Source: Takakia lepidozioides
Lineage: Eukaryota; Streptophyta; Takakiopsida; Takakiales; Takakiaceae
Direction of reading: 5' to 3'
Length of the DNA: 64,000 nucleotides
NCBI GenBank assembly: GCA_030704615.1
Contig: CM060734.1
Coordinates: 41,370,042 to 41,434,041 of the forward strand
The notes below the pieces were generated by a model. That model did no database searches. It saw nothing but the letters and a program-made list of their open reading frames with translations, and was not told the DNA's origin. Position 1 is the first letter of the stretch. The number at the start of each line of letters is the position of its first letter. Made by a program: the position numbers and the translations under genes. Shown here in pieces: positions 32,785 to 43,000 of the stretch.

Positions 32785-35352
32785 ATGGCGGCATCAATTC
32801 AACGCTTTAGAGGGGGGCTTGCATTGCAAGGCTCCATCATTGATGATGCAGCCAATGAATTTGGGCGAACCTTAAAAATTCGTAAGAATCCAAGCATGGC
32901 ATACCACATTAGTGTGTTAAGCAAGGAAGAATACCGGTCTGTTGGGATGCGAGATGACGACGTGCCAACAATTCCCATTGATCACTTGTATTTCGTCGGG
33001 CTAGGTGGTTGCAATCTCCTGTCAGATACAGCAGTTTACTGGGTTGTTTGCATCTGGGGTGCAGGTAACATTTGGAGGAAATCACGCGGTCTGCCAGTGA
33101 AGGATTTCCACATCACACTCACCAACAATGACATCCACAACGTCGCGAAATTTGCTTCCTCTCTTTTGGATTCAACGAAATTGATATCAGCTTTTCCTGA
33201 TTTTGCACCGGAGAAGCAAAACCATGTTCTTCAACATGTTCATGCCATCCGGAGCGATCTCACATTGCCACTTGCTGTGGCTAGTGCAGTTGGGCAGTTA
33301 GGATCTGCAAGGCACTTTATTCGTTTGGGAGATGCGGCTGTTGCTGCAAATCCGAAGTTGTCCATGCTCTCGTACGCCCATGCACTTCGCCTGGATCCTT
33401 CATTGGAGGGGTACGTTGCTCGTCGGTTTCGTCACCTATCGACTCTGACCCACTTTGGGCCAGTGATGTTGGTGTCGGAACGAGAATCTATCCCTGCTGA
33501 GCTTGTTGACATCCTTGTTGGACCTTGGTGTGACGATGCCCGTCGGATTGGACATACTCTGATGCCTCTTGAGCCTCCCGGAGCAATTGTGGCAGAAGGT
33601 CGAGAGCGCTTGTGGTATGGATCGCATGAGCTGCCTCGATTTTTTTCTTGGATTGTTCCCTACTTCCTGGCTGGAATGTCGACACCACGCAGTGAGAAAG
33701 ATATAGACGCACTTGCCGAGCTCGGCATTAACCGAATTCTGACACTGACACAAGAAGAGCCACTTCCGGTGTCATGGTTTGCGTACAAGACAATCCAGAA
33801 CATTTTCATTCCGATTGCAAATTACAAGGCGCCCACGTTCAAAGAAGTGGACTATTTCATCGACGCCATCAATGAGGAAGATACTTGTTGGTTGGTTCAT
33901 TGCAGAGGAGGCAAAGGGAGAGCTGGGACGTTCCTCGCATGTTACATCGCACTCTATGGCTTTCAAAACCCGGATTCGCAAGCTCAAGAGCAACCCAAGC
34001 CTTGTTGTGATGCAGGAACTGTTATCAGATGGCTACGCACCATGAGACCAGGCTCAATTGAGAGCATGGAACAAGAGAAATTCATCTCAAAATGGATCAG
34101 ATATCGGTGGAAGCAAAAGACCGAGGCATTGCCTGAGCCCACAGGTTCAGGGTTTAGTGTTGAAGGCCATGTTCCTGAGAATCCTCAACTTATCTTACTA
34201 GTCGGTCTCCCAGGAAGTGGAAAAAGCTGGTTTAGTTCTGCTCTACTGAAGCGGAAAGAGGGAGTAGTGGCTGTCATCTCACAAGATGACAGTGGTTCAA
34301 GGGCGCTATGTGAGACTGCCATCGGCCAGCGACAAGCTGGGAAATTGATGATCCTCGACCGCTGCAACCCATCCAGGGAGGACCGCAAGAATTGGCTGGC
34401 GCTCGCCGACGTTGGCGAGAAAGCCCTGGCGGTGTACTTCGATGTCGACCATACTCTTTGCACTCAACGACTGGACCGACGTATCCAGCATCCGACTCTT
34501 CGAGCGGGCCGATCGTTTCACGCAGTAGAGCAGATGAAGAAACAAATGGAAATACCAACACTAGACGAAGGCTTGAATGCCGTCATCACCATTACCTCTT
34601 TCGAAGCATCCCGAGAAGTCATCAAATTACTTGGCGGAGTACCCCCACTGTTCAAATTTCCTCGGACCCAACACCTCATCAACTTGGGTGCGGCAACAGC
34701 GGACGACAAGGTTTGCGACAAAGGGTGCTTAGCTCGCTACGGGGCCACAGTGGTGATCGAAGAGAAGATTGATGGGGCAAATTTGGGCATCACTCTCGAC
34801 CACAATGGCAATCTTCTGGTACAAAACAGGAGCCACATTGTCACCTCCCGATCACATGCACAGTTCCGGCGCTTGTATATGTGGCTGGAACGACACTCGA
34901 AGGAGCTACATACAATATTGCACCGGGACGAACAGTTTCCTGAGAGATACATCCTGTTTGGAGAGTGGCTTGCTGCCACACATGCGATCCATTACGAGAA
35001 GCTGCCAGATTTGTTCTTGGTGTTTGATTTTTACGACCGTGTCTCGAATACATTCGCATCAAGGGAGCATGTATCTCGGCTGCTGCAAGGTACCACAATC
35101 CATCAGGTACCTCTTATCCGAACTAGCTCAGAGGGGGTCACCGAGGAGGAGCTGAAGTCATACATGAGCAGAACTTCGTCTTTTTATGATGGACCCATTG
35201 AAGGTGTCTATGTCCGGTTCGAGGATGCCGACAGAACATGCACGATTGAGCGCGGCAAGGTGGTGCGTGCGGGCTTCATCGCAGGTAACGAGCATTGGGC
35301 CAAGGGCATCATCAGAGAAAATGGTGTTGTGCACACCAAGGAGGTGGTATAA
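32785..35352 (+). CDS. Four-module RNA repair protein: 2H phosphoesterase, DSP-type phosphatase, P-loop kinase and RNA ligase
   Basis: An intronless 855-residue frame. Four enzymatic modules can be read. First, a 2H phosphoesterase with its paired H-x-S/T motifs, HISV (41-44) and HITL (109-112), which would open 2',3'-cyclic phosphates. Second, a dual-specificity-type phosphatase with signature HCRGGKGRAG (372-381, nucleophile Cys373). Third, a P-loop kinase with GLPGSGKS (474-481) and a lid containing RRIQHPTLRAGR, like PNKP-type 5'-OH polynucleotide kinases. Fourth, a nucleotidyltransferase ligase: motif I KIDG with Lys661, motif III FGEW (725-728), motif IV EGVYV (806-810) and motif V KVVR (825-828). 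End healing and sealing would all be in one chain. The start lies in ATATGGCG; an upstream ATG at 32778 opens an overlapping 10-codon frame. No signal peptide or membrane segment is visible. Module calls rest on motifs; the RNA-repair role is inferred. Confidence 0.85.
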   Translation: MAASIQRFRGGLALQGSIIDDAANEFGRTLKIRKNPSMAYHISVLSKEEYRSVGMRDDDVPTIPIDHLYFVGLGGCNLLSDTAVYWVVCIWGAGNIWRKSRGLPVKDFHITLTNNDIHNVAKFASSLLDSTKLISAFPDFAPEKQNHVLQHVHAIRSDLTLPLAVASAVGQLGSARHFIRLGDAAVAANPKLSMLSYAHALRLDPSLEGYVARRFRHLSTLTHFGPVMLVSERESIPAELVDILVGPWCDDARRIGHTLMPLEPPGAIVAEGRERLWYGSHELPRFFSWIVPYFLAGMSTPRSEKDIDALAELGINRILTLTQEEPLPVSWFAYKTIQNIFIPIANYKAPTFKEVDYFIDAINEEDTCWLVHCRGGKGRAGTFLACYIALYGFQNPDSQAQEQPKPCCDAGTVIRWLRTMRPGSIESMEQEKFISKWIRYRWKQKTEALPEPTGSGFSVEGHVPENPQLILLVGLPGSGKSWFSSALLKRKEGVVAVISQDDSGSRALCETAIGQRQAGKLMILDRCNPSREDRKNWLALADVGEKALAVYFDVDHTLCTQRLDRRIQHPTLRAGRSFHAVEQMKKQMEIPTLDEGLNAVITITSFEASREVIKLLGGVPPLFKFPRTQHLINLGAATADDKVCDKGCLARYGATVVIEEKIDGANLGITLDHNGNLLVQNRSHIVTSRSHAQFRRLYMWLERHSKELHTILHRDEQFPERYILFGEWLAATHAIHYEKLPDLFLVFDFYDRVSNTFASREHVSRLLQGTTIHQVPLIRTSSEGVTEEELKSYMSRTSSFYDGPIEGVYVRFEDADRTCTIERGKVVRAGFIAGNEHWAKGIIRENGVVHTKEVV

Positions 35353-35533
35353 TTCATGGGATGAACGCAAATTTCACAGCAGGGGTGACAATCGACGAGA
35401 GAATCCTTCAGCCAGAGGGCATCATCGAGCTAGTGTGAGTTTTGACACTTGAATCTGCAGTGCAAATCCTATGCCTGTGACATGGGGGCAAGCAGGTGTT
35501 TATCAAACAAGGAACAACAAATCCAATACACAC

Positions 35534-35664
35534 CTGAAAATTGTAAGGAATTTCAGAGCAGCGTCTGGTGGGGATTGACACCCATGAGGTACAGCAACCC
35601 CTACTAATAAGTCAGGACCAAATCCAGACATCCTTGGGTCAGCTCTGATCTGCCACAAGCATGC
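35534..35664 (-). CDS. Unassigned exon-like segment
   Basis: Bounded by AACAG acceptor and CAG|GTGTGT donor. Encodes IRADPRMSGFGPDLLVGVAV and PHGCQSPPDAALKFLTIF. The sequence looks conserved and enzyme-like but I do not recognise it. Together with the segment at 32355-32469 on the same strand it flanks the RNA repair gene; the phases of the two do not join cleanly. Confidence 0.4.
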
Positions 35665-36101
35665 CTGTTGCTGGAGGTCATCCTTTTGTTCCATGTGAAG
35701 AAGGAAAAATCTGAGAACATAATAGCATTCTCTTTGTTGGCGATGGTGACGTGCATTATTGTGGGAATGCTGGCTCAGAAATAGGGAGAGTAGGACCCCT
35801 ACACAGAAGGGTAGTCTGGAAACACATTGGAAATGACTAGAAAAACTAGCAATTAAATATTTGAAGAAAAAAGTTCTTTCTGGGAGTAGACATTGGTTGA
35901 GCAGCATTGACAAAATGTGATGCCACCACTCATTAAACTATAATTGTTGGCAAATTTTGGCAGTGACCTGATTTTGGGCTGCAGGATGCCTATTACACTC
36001 CGGTGGACTCCATATAAAGAAGGCACTTCTCAAAAATTGATGTGTACAAAAGCCACATGAGAACTATGAACTACATCATCCAGATTGGCCGTGGCCCCTA
36101 C

Positions 36102-38070
36102 CTATGCCTTCTTTGAGTTTGGTCTCTTTTTCTGTCCAGCTTTTGGTGCAGGTTTACTCGCTGGTGCTGGAGTTGGAGGGGGAAGGGTGGCAGTGAGGTG
36201 CTGCTGAATGGCAGCAAATGGGTTCGACTTAAACTGTGGGTGAGCAAGGACTGCTGCCAGCTGCTTAGTCTCCTTCTCACTACAGAAGGCACATTAAAAT
36301 GATCAGTTCTGACTTGCCAAAAGAACTATCACAAATTGAAATCAATTTGGCTCCAGACCACAAAAACAAATGTGGACACTTTCATGACATGGCTAAGGCA
36401 ATATAATGCCTAATTGTTGTCGACATTTGAAGGCATCAAGCTCCCGCACTTCAGTAATCTGCTTAGAATTTGATTTCAATGAGTTCAGTGTCCCACTTGG
36501 ATATGTTAGGACAAATGCGTATTCAGCTGACTGCGCTATTGCACAGCTATGGATTTCTCTGCACATGGAGAATGGGTTTAGGCTCATACACTGTATGATA
36601 TACATCTCCATTTCATGCAAAATAATGTAATCTGCTCACACTTGAGGGATCAACCTGGTAACAGGGAACTTACACTATTTTTTGCTTTGCTTTGCTTCGA
36701 AGGATTTTAGTGGCTGGAGCAGCAGTTGGAGTGCCAAGTGTGGGCAAAAACTCCGCAAGAGATGAGAGATCATTGAGTGTTTTGCCAGACTGTGATCTCC
36801 GTCTCTTCTGCAATTTTCAATTGCAAAACATCTCATTTGAGGAAGTATAGCATCAATCAGTACAACATTTGATTTTCTAGGGTTCACATAAGGAATCCCG
36901 CTTGAAAGTACTCCCTGGGGATATGACTTCTACTCAACAGTGAGTCATACTTGTGTAGTGTAAAAGAGTGATGAGTCTAGAAAAGCAGATGCAGGATTAT
37001 GATTGACACCAATCTTTTAATCATGTGTTTATCCAGCTATTCTCTGACTGAGAAACAGATTGCAAAAGGTCAAAAACTTGGGAAAAAAATTCATGAATGT
37101 TTGAGAATAAACCTTTGAGATGGTTTTCTTGGCAGATAGCACTCGTTGTGTCTCTTGCAACTCTGCAAAGAACACAAAAAGGCAACACATAAGTGGATAT
37201 CGCTATACATGCAAAGACAAAGGCCACAGGTGCCAGATGCCAGTAGAAGTCTAAACTTCTGTAGAAATCTACAAGAGCTCCTAAATGGGTGCAGCCAGGA
37301 CTTTCTAAGGGACACATATTTGGGAAGAACCATGGGAAAAATGAGAGGAGATGGATAAAAAAATTTACTTAACAGGAAGCGAAGCTGCTTAGCCATTTTT
37401 CTCTTCACACTTGCACGCTCCACAGACTTTGACACCCCTTGTTCTTCACCATCCCATTGACTGACACAAATCCACATGTAAAAGATGTAAGAAATATAGT
37501 CTTCTCATATTGCCAGCCTAAACACAAGAATCTGTACCTTAAAAACTGGAGAAGTCCTTTTCATTCAAGAACATTCTATCACACCCATTTCTTGGTAAAT
37601 CTCCCCATATTATTCTTGATGTTAGTCACGGATGTGTACGACTACAAAGAATGTGCACTTAATGTAGAAACCTAAAACCCAATGTCATCTGATGCACAAA
37701 GTACAAGTACAAAATCGAGACGAGATTCCTTTAAAAGAATTATCCAGGTTACCCTGCAATCGCAATTGCAACTAGTGGTTGAGTCGGAACACACCTTGTT
37801 GTATCATCTTGTGTCATGGGTTCCGCGTCTCCCTGCAACCACACCAACACCAGGGCTTCAGGAAAGAGGGGCATTCGTGGAACACTAAAATTCACTAACC
37901 TTTGTTTTTTCCTGAAATGACGAAACCAGGGTGTACAAGACATTCCATGTGATAAAAGAAAATTCATGCGGAGACATCACCTTAGCGGATGTTTCATTTT
38001 TCGTCGCTTTCTCCCGAACTTTCTGTCGGGCTGTCTTTTTCTTCACCGCTGTCCCATTCCATTCGCTGTG
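36102..38070 (-). CDS. SLX9: SLX9-like ribosome biogenesis protein (5' start not located)
   Basis: SLX9 acts in the nucleolus in 18S rRNA processing and export of the small pre-ribosomal subunit. Exons: about 38070-37981 (KKKTARQKVREKA), 37832-37795, 37460-37369 (KSVERASVKRKMAKQLRFLL), 37162-37113 (KLQETQRVLSAKK), 36807-36674 (SLAEFLPTLG) and 36279-36102, ending at TAG. From the first acceptor on, all phases agree. The last exon encodes AVLAHPQFKSNPFAAIQQHL, which resembles the C-terminal SLX9 signature, followed by a Pro/Ala/Lys-rich tail. The protein is small and strongly basic, as expected. No in-frame ATG precedes the first recognised exon, so the start must be in an exon I could not find, or the locus is incomplete. 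Family assignment is moderately secure. Confidence 0.65.
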
Positions 38071-38099
38071 TCCTCACTTTATCATATTCTCAAATGCAA

Positions 38100-39990
38100 C
38101 TAGCTGCCATTCCTTTCTATAGTCCGCATAACTATTTACTAATCTCTAGGGCGCGCACAAGGTAATTTTTCCCACAATATGGCTGTCCAGTATTCAGACT
38201 GTAAATACTAACAAACTCTGTACTAGCACGTTATCTGTGGCTACTCAATCTTGTGCTGATAGTGTTCAGTCCTCCATTCAATTTCTCACCGAACATGTAA
38301 CCACACCGACCTTTCTAGTACAGCCCCAGCAATTACTTACAATTTGTATACACTCAAAAGCCCATGCCTTTGCTCTCCGGGGCTGGGATGGGTGGACCAC
38401 TGTCATGTGCAGGATGTGTTGGTCAACTTACAGTGATTGTGAAACCTCCCTACAAGCTCGTTCTCAGAATTCTCCCCAAATTGCAAAGTATATACATGGC
38501 CTCTCGACAGGCCAAACCATTTGCTTTCACAGCCACCACTCTATCCCTGAAAAGTCATACTGCAGATCCAGACATGGTGGACTTATTTTGTGAGAATGAT
38601 ATACTTGCTAAGCTGGATTTTAGGCCGACTGTTCCTGAGTCTCATGAAGGACGGGCATATCGGTCACCCAACACCAGCAAACATGCCACCTTTCATGCAT
38701 CACCTCAACAAGACAAACCACCAAGGGAAGTGCCCTCATGCTGAATGCCTATTTTGCTGCCCACCTCTATGACTCAAGCGGCGCTTATACCTCTGCTATC
38801 ATTACTTTCCTTGTTGTTGATACTGTAAATTCTTACAATCCACCTTTTCAACAGTACTCAAAAGACATTTCAGGTCCCCATCTTGAGTCCTAATTGTTGC
38901 ACATTATATTATGTCCCACACTATATGCCCTATGCAGTGCAGACCCGGACTTTTCTCACGCTGCCAATCCTGACTGGTTCCCAACAGCGCCTAAACCGCA
39001 ACAAATTCGCTGCCATGACTGTAGATCTCAATCTCAACAAGAACTGGTGCAATCAACTCATTCCTGGCCAGTCATCTCCAACTCAAATTCGCTACCGAGA
39101 GATGTCCAGAAATGCTCGACTATCCCTTAGACCTTCGAAAGGAACAATGACAAATCGAGGCTTCAAGACCTCAAGAATCCTATTAGGGTGTGGCCACAAA
39201 ATAAAACACAGGGTTGCTGGGTTGATAATCCTGTATCTTGGCACTCGGACACATCTTGGCATCCGGATGATGATGATTTGAATCGCAATCTCAGCCCCTC
39301 AACCGACCGTAGAGAAATTTCACAATCTCCCACGGACCTTTGCCAACAAAAGTATAGAGAATTTTTCACAACGATCTACTATCCCTTGCTCGACGGAACT
39401 CACAGCAAAGCTGCTTGACTAGCCTCCTCAGTTCTTCCTTCACTTCTAGCGCTGCTGGAACTGCAACATGAGCACCAGCACTCCCCTCACCCTCAATCCT
39501 TCCATGCGATTGTAGGCACGCCCAAGCACACCACTATCCCCCGCCCCCGTGCTGCAAAATGTCATCATATGTTTATAAATTCACCTCACTTCGTTTCTGG
39601 GACGTATACAAAACGAACTGGTAGGATTTTGAGCGGAGCCCAAAATGCTGAAAGATATTCGCTGCCTATGAACCTCACTGCACTAACTTGAGACTACATT
39701 TGTGCTCCCATACACTACTTCTGTTCCTCATTCTTTGTTGTGGGTTTGTGCGATAAACATGAACGCAATTGCTGTGATGTCTGAGACAATCTCGCACCTG
39801 CAATATAATTTTCCATACACTCTCTACAAAGTGTATGGCTCAGCCTGTTTTAGCTATAAACAAACATGGGGGGCCTGGTGGACCCGCTTGGCGCCAGCGT
39901 GGCGTAGAGAACGTGGGGCAGCGGGCAGGCGGGCAGGTGGGAGGGGAGGGGGGGCAGCCCGGGCAGCCCGGGGAGTATCCCCTCAGTGTG
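38100..39990. other. Intergenic region between divergent SLX9-like and SPT16 genes
   Basis: The two genes are transcribed away from each other, so this roughly 2 kb must hold both promoters and possibly a missing SLX9 first exon. Several short plus-strand frames occur without family resemblance. A G-rich stretch lies at 39895-39975, just upstream of SPT16. Confidence 0.4.
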
Positions 39991-40025
39991 TGTGGCATAG
40001 TTCTTAGGCTCGCCCGACAAGAGCT

Positions 40026-40064
40026 AAACCCTCTCTTCGCTTTCTCTCTTCGGGGCTAGGGTTT
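40026..40064 (+). promoter_or_regulatory. Telobox pair before the SPT16 start codon
   Basis: AAACCCT at 40026-40032 and TAGGGTTT at 40057-40064 lie in opposite orientations within 60 bases of the ATG, with a CT-rich stretch between. Teloboxes are common near transcription starts of plant growth-related and translation genes. Function here is inferred from that association. Confidence 0.55.
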
Positions 40065-40083
40065 CTCAGATCCTTGCCCTGCG

Positions 40084-43000
40084 ATGGCGGAGGCTCGGAA
40101 CGGTGAGTCCAAAGGCGTTGGAGGGAGTGGTTCCGGAGGAGTTCAGATTAGTCTAGAACTGTATGGTAAGAGGCTGAAGGCATTGTATGGGAACTGGAAA
40201 GAGCACAAAAAGGAGGTATGGGGGGGTGCGGATGCGCTTGCTGTAGTCACCCCTCCATCGTCGGAGGACCTCCGCTACCTGAAATCTTCAGCATTGCATC
40301 TTTGGTTTCTGGGTTACGAGTTTCCTGAGACAGTCATGGTGTTCGTGCCTGGAGCGCTGCACATTCTGTGTAGCCAGAAGAAGGCCAACCATCTTGACGG
40401 GGTCCAGAAGTCGTCCAAGATTCTTACAGGAGTGGACATCATCCTCTACATCAAGGAGCGGAAAGATGATGGCGGAAAACATATGCAAACAATTTTGGAT
40501 GTTGTGCAAGCCCAAAGTAAATCCAAACCCGCGACAATTGGGGTGCTGTCCCGAGAGGCTCCGGAGGGTGCTCTCATGGAGAAGTGGTCTGAATGCCTTA
40601 GTGATGCAGGTGCTTCTACAGTGGATATATCCGGTGGATTTTCTGAGATTTTTGCCATCAAGGACGAGGTAAGTAAGAGGCTGCAAAAAGAATCTGCTTT
40701 CAGTTTGTATTGCTAGATTTTTTAGCCACCATGACTCGCACTTAGGGTTTAAAGATGGACACTGGTCGTCAGATTTAGGGCAATGACCATAAAGGCTACT
40801 ATGGGGGGTTTGAGTATTTTCAGAGACTGAATACATTTTTCCCGGGCCGTCCTCTCTATCTCTCTCTCTCTTCTCTTCCCCTGAGGAAGGAAATCTAGCA
40901 GACAGTTTTACCTTCACCCTGCTTGAAGAATGGGCGTACAGAATTGACTTAAAATCAGATGTAGTGCGAAGGTGTTTGTATCAAGATTTGTGTTTCATTG
41001 AACATGTGTCCCTGCAGTTCTTGACGCCTCACAGGTGGACTACTTAGGGCTTCTGTAGTTGAGACAAAATAGGCTTTGGATACCAACATGATCGACAAGT
41101 TTGGAAAGCTCCAGAAACCCTAGATTGCCATAAGTTACTATATATTGGTCTTGGGAGGGGCGCACTTTCTAAATACTAAAACTACCTCAATTGTGGCCTA
41201 ACTGGTGACAGGAGGAGGCCACCAACATCAGGAACGCATCATATTTGACTGCTGCAGTGCTGAAGAATTATGTTGTGCCAAAGCTGGAAGTGGTAATTGA
41301 TGAGGAGAAGGTGATTACACATTCAGAGCTGATGGAGAGTACTGAGGATGTGATACTGAACCCAACTAAAGCCCTCGTAAAATATAAGCCTGAGGACGTG
41401 GACATTTGTTACCCCCCCGTGTTTCAAAGTGGGGGTGTGTTTGACCTCAGGGCTAGTGCAGTGAGCAATGATGACCCTCTCTATTTTGATGCAATGGGAG
41501 TAATTATTTGTGCAATTGGTGCACGATACCATTCCTATTGCTCCAACATAGCGAGAACAATCATGATTGATGCTGATAAAGTCCAAGAAAAGGCATACAA
41601 AACTCTCTTGAAGGCCCATGAAGCTGCTATAGCTGCACTGCGTCCTGGCAATCCAATGTCTGCAGTGTACAAAGCCGCGCTTGCTGTTGTGGAGGCCAAT
41701 GGACCCGAGTTTTCTCCTCATTTCACCAAGAGTGCTGGGACAGGCATTGGCCTTGAGTTTCGAGAGTCTGGTCTGACATTGAATGCTAAGAATGAACGGC
41801 AGCTTAGGGCAGGCATGGTTTTCAATCTTTCAGTAGGGTTTCAAAACTTGACAACAGAATCCGAGAATCCTAAGTCAGTGAACTTCTCACTGTTACTGGC
41901 GGACACAGTGATTTTGACCGAAAAAGGCCCTGAGGTTTCCACGTCACGGTGCTCGAAAGCCTTCACAGATGTAGCGTACTCGTTCAAGGATGGAGAAGAA
42001 GAAGATGTCAAGGAAGAACGGAAGCCAAAGCAAAATGTGGAGCCTAATGGGTCTGCAGAGCCTGCTTTCCGAATGGCAACCTTGCGATCAGACAATCAAG
42101 AGATGACAAAAGAGGAGGTACTGTGAGATTGGCTTTGTGGAGGGGTGGACTGATGGCTTCGAGAATACGTCTTAGAAATAAAATAGGAATGATGGCTTGG
42201 AGAACACTCTATTTTTCTCTTTAGTCTACATAAGCCATTGTCAAGAGCCTAGTTTCCTTCTCTCCTCCTTCCCTATAGAAGTCATTTCTTTTGCTTGACT
42301 TTCCTCTCTTGCTTGACTTTCCTCTTTTGCTGATGCATATGTTACCATGAGGCAGGTTCGACGACAGCATCAAGCAGAGTTAGCCAGGCAGAAGAACCAA
42401 GAAACAGCCAGAAGACTGGCAGCAGGAGGGCTGGGGAATGGAGATGGTCAGGGCTCCGTTAGAGCAACGGGGGACATTGTGGCATATCGAAATGTTGATG
42501 ACATCCCATCCCGGGAGCTCATGATTCAGGTAACTAAGAGTGACTTAGGTTTTTCCCTGAGTTTATGCTAACTCCATTTTGTATCCTTCACTCAATTGAA
42601 CTGCTTAATAGTCCCTTCAGCTTCAGAAAGGATGTTGGATGTAATGTTTTTTTAATTCTTCCAGAACATGTGTAGTTGATCTTCTAATGTCTTCCTTTTG
42701 GGCTGTCCTTGTGGAAAATTGACAAAGTAGAAAAGCTTTGTCTTATGGTTCCTCAAGTCACAGTACCCCTGGTCTGTTGCAGGTTGATCAGAAGAATGAA
42801 GCAGTATTGTTGCCAATCTATGGTTTGCTCGTCCCTTTCCACATTGCCACCATAAAGAGTGTTTCAAGTCAACAAGATGGCGGCCATTCCTACATTCGCA
42901 TCATCTTCAATGTGCCAGGGGCAGGCTTCGGGGTTAATGATACCCCTTCACTAAAGTTCCCTCGTTCTATTTATGTGAAGGAAGTCTCCTTTCGGTCAAA

